Shown here piece after piece: positions 5,916-13,895 of a DNA stretch of 21,844 bases. Where the stretch lies: the NCBI GenBank assembly GCA_040510075.1, contig JBEVJT010000282.1, forward strand, positions 1-21,844. The letters are read 5' to 3'. Each line of letters opens with the position of its first letter. The first letter of the stretch is position 1. This stretch comes from VAZQ01 sp040510075 (GTDB taxonomy: Bacteria > Pseudomonadota > Alphaproteobacteria > Rhizobiales > Xanthobacteraceae). A program made the translations under genes and the position numbers. The notes beneath the pieces are model-generated. The model ran no database searches, was not told the origin of the DNA, and was given only the letters and a program-made list of their open reading frames with translations.

Positions 5916-7982
5916 TCAAACGTCGAGCATCTCCTCGTCGGCGAACTCCGCCCGCTCCTGAATGAAGGCAAAGCGCCCTTCCGGCTTGTTGCCCATCAGG
6001 CGCTCGACCGAACTGTCCGTCCTCTTCCTCTCGTCATCGATGACGACGACGCGCAGGAGGGTGCGCTTCTTCGGGTCCATGGTGGTCTCCTTGAGCTGGC
6101 TCGCCATCATTTCCCCGAGCCCCTTGAAGCGCCCGATCTCCACATTCGCATTGTGGTGGAATTCTTTCTTGATCAGGGCGTCGCGGTGCTTGTCGTCGCG
6201 CGCATAGAAAATCTTGCCGCCATGGCTGAGCCGGTAAAGGGGAGGGACCGCCAGATAGAGGTGCCCGTTTTCGATGAGCTTGGGCATCTGCCGGTAGAAG
6301 AACGTGATCAGCAGCGAGGCAATATGCGCGCCGTCCACATCGGCGTCGGTCATCACGACCACCTTCTCATAGCGCAGGTCCTCATCGCGATAATGGGTCC
6401 CGGTGCCGACGCCGAGCGCCTGCACGAGGTCGGCAAGCTGCTGGTTCTGAGAGAGCTTGTCCTTGCCCGCCGAAGCGACGTTGAGGATCTTGCCGCGCAG
6501 GGGCAGCACCGCTTGCGAAGCGCGATCGCGCGCCTGCTTGGCCGAACCGCCCGCGGAATCGCCCTCGACGATGAAAATCTCGGAACCCTGCGCGGTGGTG
6601 TTGGTGCAGTCGGCAAGCTTGCCAGGCAGGCGCAGCTTGCGCGCGGCGGTCTTGCGCGAAATCTCCTTTTCCTGCCGCCGCCGTATGCGCTCGTCGGCGC
6701 GGTCGACGACAAAGTCGAGAAGCTTGTTAGCCTGCAGGTGGTTGGCGGCGAGCCAATGGTCGAACGGATCGCGGATTGCGTTCTCAACGAGTCGGCTCGC
6801 TTCGGCCGTGGCGAGCCGGTCCTTGGTCTGGCCCTGGAATTCCGGCTCGCGAATGAACACCGAAACCATGCAGGCGGCGCCATTCATCACGTCGTCGGCG
6901 GTGATGACGGAAGCGCGCTTGCCCTGGCCGACGCGTTCGGCATGATCCTTGATGCCTTTGAGGAGCGCAGCGCGCAGGCCCGCTTCGTGGGTCCCCCCAT
7001 CAGGGGTTGGAATAGTGTTGCAATAAGAGGAAAGGAATCCGTCGGCATCGGCGGTCCACGCCACCGCCCATTGCGCGGCGCCATGCGCGCCGATCTTGCC
7101 TGCGCTGCCGGTGAATACCTCCGGATGCACGAGCGTTGCGCTCCCCAGTGCAGCCGACAGGTACTGCTTGAGCCCATCCGCGAAATGAAACGTTGCTTCC
7201 TCGGGCACGTCGGCGGTGCCCGCCAACAACTCCTTTGCGCAGGACCACCTGATCTCGACGCCGCCGAACAAATACGCCTTCGAGCGCGTCATCTTGAACA
7301 CGCGTTCCGGCCTGAACCGGACGCCCGCGCCGAAAATCTGAGGATCAGGCCGAAATCGTACCTTCGTTCCGCGGCGGTTGCTCACCCGCCCGAGGCGCTC
7401 GAGCTTGCCCTTCGGCTTGCCGCGCTCGAACACCATGCGATGAAGCATCTGCTCCCGCGCGACCTCGACTTCCATGCGCTCGGACAAAGCGTTTGCCACC
7501 GACACACCGACTCCGTGCAGGCCGCCTGAAGTCTCGTACACCTGCGAATCGAACTTTCCGCCCGCGTGCAGCGTGCACATGATCACTTCGAGGGCGGATT
7601 TTTTCGGGAATTTCGGATGTGGGTCGACCGGAATGCCGCGGCCGTTGTCGCTTACGGTGACGAAGCCGTTCGCTTCGAGCGCGACCTCGATGAAGGAGGC
7701 ATGCCCGGCAAGCGCCTCGTCCATGGCATTGTCAATGACTTCGGCAAACAGGTGATGCAGCGCCTTCTCGTCGGTGCCGCCGATATACATGCCAGGCCGG
7801 CGGCGGACGGGCTCAAGCCCTTCGAGGACCTCGATATGGCGGGCGCTGTAGCCTGTTTCGCGCGCGCTCCCCTGCGCGCGCCTTCCTTTGGCGGAGTGCC
7901 GAGCACCGTCGGTCATCCCGGAAAACAGGTCCGGGGTTTTCTTTACGGCAGCGCGAGCGGCCGCCTTTGCTGTCTTGCTCAT
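5916..7982 (-). CDS. parE: DNA topoisomerase IV subunit B (ParE)
   Basis: Read from ATG 7982 this is 688 aa. The frame continues to 8030, but MSKTAKAAARAA is the usual alphaproteobacterial ParE opening, so the shorter start is preferred. The GHKL ATPase shows EVIDNAMDEA (81-90), DNGRGIP (112-118) and GGLHGVGVSVANALS (153-167). The transducer shows NTIPTPDGGTHEAG (322-335) and QTKDRL (385-390). The TOPRIM domain shows EGDSAGGS (473-480) and DADVDG (546-551), which supply the catalytic Glu and Mg-binding Asp residues. GRFKGLGEM (617-625) lies in the C-terminal part. With ParC it unlinks daughter chromosomes using ATP. Length and the absence of a GyrB-type insert favour ParE over GyrB. It appears complete and is transcribed alone. 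Confidence 0.96.
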   Translation of the reverse strand: MSKTAKAAARAAVKKTPDLFSGMTDGARHSAKGRRAQGSARETGYSARHIEVLEGLEPVRRRPGMYIGGTDEKALHHLFAEVIDNAMDEALAGHASFIEVALEANGFVTVSDNGRGIPVDPHPKFPKKSALEVIMCTLHAGGKFDSQVYETSGGLHGVGVSVANALSERMEVEVAREQMLHRMVFERGKPKGKLERLGRVSNRRGTKVRFRPDPQIFGAGVRFRPERVFKMTRSKAYLFGGVEIRWSCAKELLAGTADVPEEATFHFADGLKQYLSAALGSATLVHPEVFTGSAGKIGAHGAAQWAVAWTADADGFLSSYCNTIPTPDGGTHEAGLRAALLKGIKDHAERVGQGKRASVITADDVMNGAACMVSVFIREPEFQGQTKDRLATAEASRLVENAIRDPFDHWLAANHLQANKLLDFVVDRADERIRRRQEKEISRKTAARKLRLPGKLADCTNTTAQGSEIFIVEGDSAGGSAKQARDRASQAVLPLRGKILNVASAGKDKLSQNQQLADLVQALGVGTGTHYRDEDLRYEKVVVMTDADVDGAHIASLLITFFYRQMPKLIENGHLYLAVPPLYRLSHGGKIFYARDDKHRDALIKKEFHHNANVEIGRFKGLGEMMASQLKETTMDPKKRTLLRVVVIDDERKRTDSSVERLMGNKPEGRFAFIQERAEFADEEMLDV

Positions 7983-8048
7983 TGTGTTGCTTGCCTGAGC
8001 GTGCGCAAAAACGAGTTCCGAAGAAGTCAACCGAATGGCTATCCCCGC

Positions 8049-8112
8049 TCATTCCCGCGCGAGCGGGCATCCAGAAGATTCTGGGCCCCGCTTTCGCAGG
8101 GACGAGCGGATG
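8049..8112. repeat. Decayed intergenic palindromic repeat
   Basis: CCCGC-GCGA-GCGGG (8054-8067), then CCAG/CTGG (8071-8084), then CCCCGCTTTCGCAGGGACGAG, bounded by TCATTCC and GGATGA. The layout matches the widespread element that reads TCATTCCCGCGNNAGCGGGAATCC, with several mismatches, so it is an old copy. Confidence 0.6.
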
Positions 8113-8242
8113 ACGAGCAAGCCGAATCAGATTGCCAGAGTATGCCATGACCATGGCGCCCGGATTAGCGGCGAGCGGCTTAGCGAGCGGGGCTTGGTTG
8201 GATGAATCCGATTCAGTCGTCGCATATAGGCGCTGGCGGCCA

Positions 8243-8261
8243 TCACTTCAAATTGATGTGA
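8243..8261. promoter_or_regulatory. Possible operator, 19-bp near-palindrome
   Basis: TCACTTCAA (8243-8251), a central A, then TTGATGTGA (8253-8261): eight of nine arm positions pair. It lies about 108 bp before the ATG of the 264-aa gene. The spacing of TCA and TGA ends would suit a dimeric regulator. No specific regulator can be named. Confidence 0.3.
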
Positions 8262-8368
8262 CCTCATCGGCCCAACGCTCGCCGGATATTTGCCCCATCT
8301 CGTTATCACAGTCGACATCACTGGGGTCCGGCGGGGGGGAACGAATTCTTTCGCAAGAGGAGCCTGCA

Positions 8369-9163
8369 ATGTCCTATCTCCAGCGTCTGTTCAGTGGATT
8401 CTCAGCGTCCGCGCAATCGGTTGGGCAGTTCCAGCGCATGCTCGACTGGAAGCTGTTGCGCGGCAGCCACGAGTTTCCGGGGCCCGACGGCGGTACATGC
8501 GTCAACGAGGCTGCGCTGGTTGCAGCGGGCTATCCCTATCGCGCTGTCTATTCCGTGCAGGATCTGCCGGCTTCGTTCTCGCGGCCCATCGCAATGCTCG
8601 CGCTATGTCTCAACGACACGGTCGAGGATGAGCAACGCCAGAAATTGCTGCTTCCGTTCGTCACGCGGCTTGCCGGCTCTGCCGATAACGAGACGGTCGA
8701 GATGGAGCGTGCCCGGCTCATTCTCGAAAGCACCATCCGCGATATTCTGATTCCTGCCCTGGTGCAGGAGAAGCATGCCGATCTCTCGCACCTAAATCGG
8801 TTACGCAACGCTCTATCGAGCACAGCCGAGCTTGCGCGTGCCCTGCACAGCCTCTCTCACTCCTTTCTTCCGCGGACCCTGACGTCGGCCTGCGAGCACG
8901 CCTGCAATGCGATGGCGCAACTCGAATGCCGGCGCCCTACCGAGGCGGTCTTTTGCGTCTTTCTGGCCATGCGTGAGCTTGCGGGATGGGAGGCCGATGG
9001 CGCGATCTACGAGCGCGCAGCCGGGATCCTGAAACAGGTGCTCGAGATCGGAAAGCAGGCGAACGAGGAGCCGGAAAGCATGATCGTCAAACGCATGCGC
9101 GAAGCGAGGCGCAGGCCTGTTCCCCGCCGCCGCGCCGGCCGCACATTGCAGCTGATTTCGTAA
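8369..9163 (+). CDS. Conserved hypothetical protein, 264 aa
   Basis: I do not recognise the function. The frame is open from 8132, but ATG 8369 is preferred because AAGAGGAG (8355-8362) lies six bases before it. The protein starts MSYLQRLFSGFSASAQ. It has a compact motif, WKLLRGSHEFPGPDGGTCVN near 27-46, that looks conserved. The rest is mostly helical with many Leu, Ala and Arg, including a cysteine/histidine-containing stretch (LTSACEHACNAMAQLECRR, about 170-188). The C-terminus is very basic (REARRRPVPRRRAGR). There is no signal peptide or membrane segment, so a cytoplasmic protein is likely. I believe similar proteins occur in Bradyrhizobium-type genomes, but that is memory only. Neighbours give no functional hint. 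Confidence 0.75.
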   Translation: MSYLQRLFSGFSASAQSVGQFQRMLDWKLLRGSHEFPGPDGGTCVNEAALVAAGYPYRAVYSVQDLPASFSRPIAMLALCLNDTVEDEQRQKLLLPFVTRLAGSADNETVEMERARLILESTIRDILIPALVQEKHADLSHLNRLRNALSSTAELARALHSLSHSFLPRTLTSACEHACNAMAQLECRRPTEAVFCVFLAMRELAGWEADGAIYERAAGILKQVLEIGKQANEEPESMIVKRMREARRRPVPRRRAGRTLQLIS

Positions 9164-9229
9164 TCACACCCGTCACTTCGGGGCGCCAACGCAGGCAAGC
9201 TTGCGTAAACTTGGCTGCGTGCGGCGAAC

Positions 9230-9298
9230 CCGGAATCCATAACCACGGGCTTGGGATTATGGATTCCGGCTCTCGGCCTTTGGCCTCGGCCGGAATGA
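9230..9298. repeat. Intergenic palindrome with CCGGAATCCATAA arms
   Basis: CCGGAATCCATAA (9230-9242) pairs perfectly with TTATGGATTCCGG (9257-9269) around a 14-base loop. A second small stem follows, GGCC-TTT-GGCC, then CGGCCGGAATGACGG. This is a type of repeat I have seen between genes in Bradyrhizobium-like genomes. It may also stop transcription before argC. Confidence 0.65.
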
Positions 9299-9377
9299 CG
9301 GACCACTCCTTCTAACTGCGCGTGCGCGTGGTTGAGCTGCTCTCGCGTGACTTCCTCCGTGCAGCTACAACACGGAT

Positions 9378-10436
9378 ATGGCAGGCGAGAAGAAAAAGCG
9401 CGTCGCGGTGCTGGGCGCGTCCGGCTACACGGGCGCCGAGCTCGTTCGGTTGCTGCTGCGGCACCCATTGGTCGAGATCGCGCTCCTCACTGCCGACCGC
9501 CGCGCGGGGCAGGAGATGCGGCGCGTATTTCCGCAATTTGCCCCCTACGCGCTGCCGCAGCTCGTGTCCCTCGAACACGTGGACTGGAAAGCGGCGGCCG
9601 CCGATTTCGTCTTCTGCGCGCTCCCGCACGGGACCACGCAGAAGGTGATCAAGGCTTTGCTCCGAGAGCTGCCAGGAATCAGAGTGGTCGATCTCTCGGC
9701 GGACTTTCGTCTCTCTGATCCATCGGTCTATGCGCAATGGTACGGGCATGAGCATTATGCGCCCGAGCTGCAGAAAGAAGCAGTGTATGGCCTGGTCGAA
9801 CTAAACCGCGACAAGATCAAGACGGCGCGTCTCGTTGCCAATCCGGGTTGCTACACCACCTGCGCGCAACTTGCGCTCATTCCGCTGCTCGCCGCGCAAG
9901 CTGTCGATGCCGATGAGATCGTCATAGATGCGAAATCCGGCATGACGGGAGCGGGCAGGGCGGCGAAGGAGGAAATGCTGTTCGCAGAGGTGACGGAAGG
10001 AATCCACGCTTATGGAGTTGGGCACCACCGGCACATGGCGGAGCTCGACCAGGAATTCTCGCGTGCTGCGGGGCGAAAAGTGACGGTCACCTTCACGCCG
10101 CACCTCGTCCCGATGAGCCGGGGAATTCTTTCAACCATCTACGTTCGCGGCCGCGGGGGCGCCGACGAGATTCAATCGGTTCTGACGAAGACTTATGCGA
10201 AGGAGCCGTTCGTCCATTTGCTTCCCGCGGGTGAGGTGCCGCAGACGCGACACGTGCGCGGCTCCAATCTCGCATTCATCGGCGTCGCCAAGGACCGTAT
10301 TGCCGGCCGCAGCATCATCGGCTCTGCTCTTGACAATCTTACGAAGGGAGCCTCGGGACAGGCGGTGCAGAACATGAACGTGATGTTCGGTTTCCCCGAG
10401 CACCTTGGCCTCGATCAGGTGCCGCTGTTTCCGTGA
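9378..10436 (+). CDS. argC: N-acetyl-gamma-glutamyl-phosphate reductase (ArgC)
   Basis: A 352-aa enzyme of type 1 ArgC length. It reduces N-acetyl-glutamyl-phosphate to the semialdehyde with NADPH, the third step of arginine synthesis in the cytoplasm. The NADP-binding loop is GASGYTGAE (13-21). The catalytic cysteine is C158 in VANPGCYTT. DAKSGMTGAGR follows near 194-204, then a substrate-binding stretch with HHRHMAEL. ATG 9378 is the start because the nucleotide-binding strand follows directly. The Shine-Dalgarno is weak. It stands alone, with palindromic repeats on both sides, so it is probably monocistronic. It converges with the glt operon. Confidence 0.97.
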   Translation: MAGEKKKRVAVLGASGYTGAELVRLLLRHPLVEIALLTADRRAGQEMRRVFPQFAPYALPQLVSLEHVDWKAAAADFVFCALPHGTTQKVIKALLRELPGIRVVDLSADFRLSDPSVYAQWYGHEHYAPELQKEAVYGLVELNRDKIKTARLVANPGCYTTCAQLALIPLLAAQAVDADEIVIDAKSGMTGAGRAAKEEMLFAEVTEGIHAYGVGHHRHMAELDQEFSRAAGRKVTVTFTPHLVPMSRGILSTIYVRGRGGADEIQSVLTKTYAKEPFVHLLPAGEVPQTRHVRGSNLAFIGVAKDRIAGRSIIGSALDNLTKGASGQAVQNMNVMFGFPEHLGLDQVPLFP

Positions 10437-10476
10437 CGCTCTCTAACCTTCCTGGGTCACAAACGGTTATCTTCAT

Positions 10477-10593
10477 CCGTCATCCTGAGGTGCTCGGCGC
10501 AACGCGCCGAGCCTCGAAGGATGAAGGGCCACGGTTTGGGCCGACATCCTTCGAGGCTCGCTCGCTGCGCTCGCTCGCGCCTCAGGATGACGG
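10477..10593. repeat. Long inverted repeat between argC and gltL
   Basis: CCGTCATCCTGAGG (10477-10490) pairs with CCTCAGGATGACGG (10580-10593). Inside, GCCTCGAAGGATG at about 10511-10523 pairs with CATCCTTCGAGGC at about 10546-10558, and there is a further GCTCGGCGCAACGCGCCGAGC hairpin type. This resembles the large GTCATCCTGAGG element common between genes in Bradyrhizobium-like genomes. Placed between convergent genes, it could act as a two-way terminator. Confidence 0.75.
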
Positions 10594-10662
10594 GTTGAGA
10601 CGGGTGTTTCCCCCACGAATCCGATTACCTCGAGCGAGCAAGCAACTTGTGATGCAGCAAGG

Positions 10663-11391
10663 CTAATGCTGCAGGATCTTCGATAGAAAGGTCTGGGCGC
10701 GCTCGCTGCGCGGCTTGTTGAAAAACTCCGTCGTCGGCGCATCCTCGACGATCTCGCCCTTGTCCATGAACACGACGCGGTGCGCGACCTTGTGCGCGAA
10801 GCCCATCTCGTGCGTCACCACCGCCATGGTCATGCCTTCCTTGGCAAGCGCGATCATCACCTCGAGCACTTCGTTGATCATTTCCGGGTCGAGGGCGGAC
10901 GTCGGCTCGTCGAACAGCATGGCGATGGGGTCCATCGCCAGCGCGCGCGCAATGGCGACCCGCTGCTGCTGCCCGCCCGACAGCTGGCCGGGATATTTGT
11001 GCGCATGCTCGCGCAGGCCCACGCGATCGAGAAGCTTCATGCCGCGTTGCTCGCTTTCCTCGCGCCCGCGGCCGAGCACCTTCATCTGTGCCAGCACCAG
11101 ATTGCGCATGACGGAGAGATGCGGAAACAGCTCGAAATGCTGGAACACCATGCCGATGCGCGCGCGCAGCTTCGGCAGGTTGGTTTTGCGGTCTCCCACC
11201 GAGGTACCTGCGACCGAGATGGTGCCTTCCTGGAAAGGCTCGAGGCCATTCACGCACTTGATCAACGTCGACTTGCCCGATCCTGAGGGTCCGCACACCA
11301 CCACTACCTCGCCCTTAGCGATTTCGGTCGAGCAATCCTTCAGCACCTGGAAACTCTGGTACCACTTGCTCACGTGACTGAGCGTGATCAT
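10663..11391 (-). CDS. gltL: Glutamate/aspartate ABC importer, ATP-binding subunit
   Basis: A 242-aa polar-amino-acid-type ABC ATPase. ATG 11391 is chosen. The frame runs to 11550, but the first 53 codons overlap gltK and have no similarity, while MITLSHVSKWYQ is the normal beginning. Visible motifs are Walker A GPSGSGKST (34-42), Q-loop Q84, signature LSGGQ (137-141), Walker B LFDEP (159-163), D-loop SALD and H-loop H194. It powers uptake by the GltJ/GltK membrane pair fed by GltI. The start is 16 bp after the gltK stop, consistent with one operon. Subfamily assignment rests mainly on the neighbouring GltI-like binding protein. Confidence 0.92.
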   Translation of the reverse strand: MITLSHVSKWYQSFQVLKDCSTEIAKGEVVVVCGPSGSGKSTLIKCVNGLEPFQEGTISVAGTSVGDRKTNLPKLRARIGMVFQHFELFPHLSVMRNLVLAQMKVLGRGREESEQRGMKLLDRVGLREHAHKYPGQLSGGQQQRVAIARALAMDPIAMLFDEPTSALDPEMINEVLEVMIALAKEGMTMAVVTHEMGFAHKVAHRVVFMDKGEIVEDAPTTEFFNKPRSERAQTFLSKILQH

Positions 11392-11407
11392 GGGCGAATC
11401 CAAACTG

Positions 11408-12100
11408 TCAGCGGATGATGGCGACGCGGGTCTGCAGGTGGCGCACGAGGCGGGAGACAACGAAAGAGATGACGAAATAGACCAAGGCCGCGAACAGGTA
11501 CATCTCGACGAGGCGGCCGTCCCGCTGCGCCACCTTTGAGGCGGCTCCAAGAAAGTCGGTGATCGAGAGCACGTAAACGAGCGAGGTGTCCTGAAACAGA
11601 ATGATGGTCTGCGTCAGCAGCACCGGCAGCATGTTGCGGAGCGCCTGCGGCAGGACGATGTAGCCCATGGTTTGCGCATAGTTCATGCCCAGCGCCTGCG
11701 CCGCCGCGACCTGCCCGCGCGGAATCGATTGAATGCCGGCGCGCATGATCTCGCAATAATAGGCGGCCTCGAAGAGCGTGAAGGTCACAAGCGATGAGAG
11801 GAAGGCGCCGACCTGGATGGGCCGCGGCGCGCCGGTGATCCATTGCCCGATATAGGGGACGAGGAAATAAAACCAGAAGATCATGAGCACGAGCGGCACC
11901 GAGCGCATCAGATTCACGTAACCGGCCGCCGGCAACGAGAGGGGAGCAAAACCGGAAAGCCGCATGAGCGCGAGCAAGGTGCCGAAAATGATCCCGCCGC
12001 TCGCCGCAAATGCGGTGAGCAGGAGCGTGAAGCTCATGCCGTCAATGAACAGATAGGGCAGCGATCGAATGATGACGTCGAAGTCGAAATTCGAGAACAT
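11408..12100 (-). CDS. gltK: Glutamate/aspartate ABC importer, permease subunit
   Basis: A 230-aa membrane protein of the HisMQ/GltJK permease family. It has about five hydrophobic segments, and the cytoplasmic EAA loop reads EIMRAGIQSIPRGQVAAAQA near 118-137, followed by LGMNYAQTMGYIVLPQA. This loop contacts the ATPase GltL. It starts 7 bp after the gltJ stop and ends 16 bp before gltL, so the three are surely cotranscribed. It pairs with GltJ to form the channel. GltK rather than GltJ is inferred from order and length, matching the gltIJKL layout of enterobacteria. Confidence 0.9.
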   Translation of the reverse strand: MFSNFDFDVIIRSLPYLFIDGMSFTLLLTAFAASGGIIFGTLLALMRLSGFAPLSLPAAGYVNLMRSVPLVLMIFWFYFLVPYIGQWITGAPRPIQVGAFLSSLVTFTLFEAAYYCEIMRAGIQSIPRGQVAAAQALGMNYAQTMGYIVLPQALRNMLPVLLTQTIILFQDTSLVYVLSITDFLGAASKVAQRDGRLVEMYLFAALVYFVISFVVSRLVRHLQTRVAIIR

Positions 12101-12107
12101 CGGCGCC

Positions 12108-12860
12108 TCAGTGGGTGGCCACCGGCTGCGGCGCGGCGCCGATGAACCCCGGCACCGCGGTACGGCGCTCGAGCCAGCGCATGCCGAAGGTTACGACCAT
12201 GTTGATCAGGATGTAGATGATCGTCGCCGCCGTGAATGCTTCGAACACCTGGAACGAGAACTCCTGCATCGCCCGGGCGCGCGCGGTGAGCTCCATCAGG
12301 CCTATGGTGAGCGCTACCGCGCTGTTCTTGATGACGTTGAGAAACTCCGACGTGAGGGGCGGCAGGATGATGCGATAGGCCATCGGCAACAGCACGTAGC
12401 CGTAGGTCTGCGGGAGCGTGAGCCCGAGAGCGAGACCGGCAAACCGCTGCCCGCGCGCAAGACTCATGATGCCGGCGCGCACCTGCTCGGCTACCCGCGC
12501 CGAAGTGTAAAAACCGAGCGAGACGACGGCGGTATAGAACGAGGCATCCGGCAGCTGCTTGAGCCAATCGCCAAATTCAACGGGAAGCAGCTCCGGCAGG
12601 ACGAAATACCAGAGGAACATCTGCACCAGCAGGGGGATGTTGCGGAACAGCTCGACATAGGCATCGCCCAGGCGGACCAGCCACGGATATGGAGCCGTGC
12701 GTGCAACTCCAACTAACGAGCCAAGCACGAGCGCCATGCACCAGGCAAAAATCGCCGTCAGCAATGTCCAGCCGGTGCCGAGCAGAAGCGTTTGCAGGTA
12801 GGTGTGAACGCCGTCCGGCGACGTTTGGAAGAATATCCCCCAGTTCCAGTTGTAGTTCAT
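12108..12860 (-). CDS. gltJ: Glutamate/aspartate ABC importer, permease subunit
   Basis: A 250-aa permease that opens MNYNWNWGIFFQTSPDG, like GltJ proteins. Several membrane segments follow. The EAA loop lies at about 125-160 and includes VRAGIMSLARGQRFAGLALG, then LTLPQTYGYVLLPMA. With GltK it forms the membrane path for acidic amino acids. No Shine-Dalgarno is visible before ATG 12860. Instead the bases immediately upstream are the arm of a hairpin whose end lies two nucleotides before the start codon. Expression may therefore depend on that structure. The next in-frame Met codons fall inside conserved sequence, so this start is still the best choice. Confidence 0.93.
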   Translation of the reverse strand: MNYNWNWGIFFQTSPDGVHTYLQTLLLGTGWTLLTAIFAWCMALVLGSLVGVARTAPYPWLVRLGDAYVELFRNIPLLVQMFLWYFVLPELLPVEFGDWLKQLPDASFYTAVVSLGFYTSARVAEQVRAGIMSLARGQRFAGLALGLTLPQTYGYVLLPMAYRIILPPLTSEFLNVIKNSAVALTIGLMELTARARAMQEFSFQVFEAFTAATIIYILINMVVTFGMRWLERRTAVPGFIGAAPQPVATH

Positions 12861-12861
12861 G

Positions 12862-12926
12862 TCAGTAATCAGTGATCGTTAGTCGGTAATCAGAAGCGCT
12901 TCTGATTGCTGGTTTCTGATTACTGA
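12862..12926 (-). repeat. Nested palindrome filling the gltI-gltJ junction
   Basis: Outer arms TCAGTAATCAG (12862-12872) and CTGATTACTGA (12916-12926) are perfect 11-mers. Inside is a perfect 20-bp palindrome at 12888-12907, half-site AATCAGAAGC. Because AATCAG/CTGATT occurs in all four arms, alternative pairings are possible. It begins seven bases after the gltI stop and ends one base before the gltJ ATG. Confidence 0.85.
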
Positions 12927-12933
12927 TGCCCGG

Positions 12934-13836
12934 TCAGTAGACCGCCGGATCGCCGCTGTCGGTCGGGCTCGCGATCACCTTCTTGAAGGAATCGCTCATC
13001 GGCACGTTCAGGTTGATGCCTTTGGGGGGGATGGGCTTTAAGAACCACTTGTCGTAGATCGCATTGATGGCGCCGATCTTGTAGGTGGCGATCATCGCCT
13101 CATCGACGACTTTCTTGAACGGCGCGTCGCCGCGCGGAAGCATGATCCCGTAGGGCTCGACCGAGAGTGCATCCGTGGAGATCACGTAGTCCTGCGGGGA
13201 CTTCGAGGCGGCGACGAGGCTGTAAAGCAAAATGTCGTCCATGACGAAGGCCGCCGCCCGGCCGGTCTCCACCATCAGAAAGGCTTCGGCGTGATCCTTG
13301 GCAGCGAGGATGTTGAGATTGAGCCCCTTCTGGGCGGAGATCTCAGTGATCTGCTTGATGTTCGTGGTACCCGACGTGGACACGACGGTCTTGCCGCGCA
13401 AGTCTTCCACCGTTTTGAGATTTGCAGATTTCTTGGAGACGAAGCGGTTGGCGGTGACAAAATGGGTGATCGTGAACGAGACCTGCTTCTGCCGTTCGAG
13501 ATTGTTGGTGGTTGACCCGCATTCGAGATCGACGGTTCCGTTTGCGATCAGCGGAATACGCGTGGCCGAGGTGACGGGGTTCAGGCGAACCTCGAGCTTG
13601 TCGACCTTCAGGTGCGACTTGATCGCGTCGACGATCCGGTAACAGAGGTCCATGGCATAGCCCACGACCTGCTGCTTGTCGTCGTAGTAGGAAAACGGCA
13701 CGGAGGATTCCCGGTGCGCGAGCGTAATCGCGCCCGTGTCCTTTATCTTTTTGAGCGTGCCCGTGAGGTCCTGCGCAGAGACTGGCGCTGCGCACAGGCT
13801 GATCAATACAACGGGCAGGATCGTGGTGGGGCGCAT
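12934..13836 (-). CDS. gltI: Glutamate/aspartate periplasmic binding protein
   Basis: A 300-aa solute-binding protein. ATG 13836 is chosen over the longer frame (13863) because GGAG lies seven bases upstream and because MRPTTILPVVLISLCAAP starts a classical signal peptide, probably cut after PVSA near residue 21. The mature part begins DLTGTLKKIKDTGAITLAHR. It carries the GltI-type signature HRESSVPFSYYD (about 41-52), then ECGSTTNNLERQKQVSF near 105-121, and AAKDHAEAFLMVETGRAAAF near 182-201. The C-terminal KWFLKPIPPKGINLN is also typical of E. coli-type GltI. It should capture L-glutamate and L-aspartate in the periplasm. It is the first glt gene, with a predicted promoter overlapping the phaC stop. 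Confidence 0.93.
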   Translation of the reverse strand: MRPTTILPVVLISLCAAPVSAQDLTGTLKKIKDTGAITLAHRESSVPFSYYDDKQQVVGYAMDLCYRIVDAIKSHLKVDKLEVRLNPVTSATRIPLIANGTVDLECGSTTNNLERQKQVSFTITHFVTANRFVSKKSANLKTVEDLRGKTVVSTSGTTNIKQITEISAQKGLNLNILAAKDHAEAFLMVETGRAAAFVMDDILLYSLVAASKSPQDYVISTDALSVEPYGIMLPRGDAPFKKVVDEAMIATYKIGAINAIYDKWFLKPIPPKGINLNVPMSDSFKKVIASPTDSGDPAVY

Positions 13837-13854
13837 CGCGGCTCTCCGTTTGCG

Positions 13855-13866
13855 GGGGTGCACCCC
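13855..13866. promoter_or_regulatory. 12-bp palindrome at the predicted gltI transcription start
   Basis: GGGGTGCACCCC is a perfect palindrome immediately after the -10 box on the minus strand and spans the predicted +1 (about 13860). A regulator bound here would block initiation. It might instead fold at the mRNA 5' end. Confidence 0.4.
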
Positions 13867-13895
13867 ATTACGCGATCACCCCGAAGCGTTGTCAA
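13867..13895 (-). promoter_or_regulatory. Predicted gltIJKL promoter
   Basis: On the minus strand, TTGACA (13895-13890, perfect -35) and CGTAAT (13872-13867, 4 of 6 to the -10) are separated by exactly 17 bp. The -35 overlaps the phaC stop codon (TGA 13894-13892). It lies about 24 bp upstream of the resulting start at about 13860 from the gltI ATG at 13836. Confidence 0.6.

Larger units (their letters stand above)
7983..8368. other. 386-bp divergent intergenic region, parE / 264-aa gene
   Basis: Both flanking genes are read outward from here, so promoters for both must lie within it. It holds a decayed palindromic repeat (8049-8112) and a near-palindrome (8243-8261) nearer the plus-strand gene. 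Open frames extend into it from both sides (to 8030 on the minus strand, from 8132 on the plus strand), but they lack family similarity and are not taken as coding. Confidence 0.6.

Noticed and set aside
6153..7529. 458-codon plus-strand ORF opposite parE
   Set aside because: Long antisense frames are common in GC-rich DNA. The reading has no recognisable motifs and parE is complete on the other strand.
7983..8030. Sixteen extra residues at the ParE N-terminus
   Set aside because: The reading is open, but alpha ParE proteins normally start MSKT-like, and the extra residues have no similarity.
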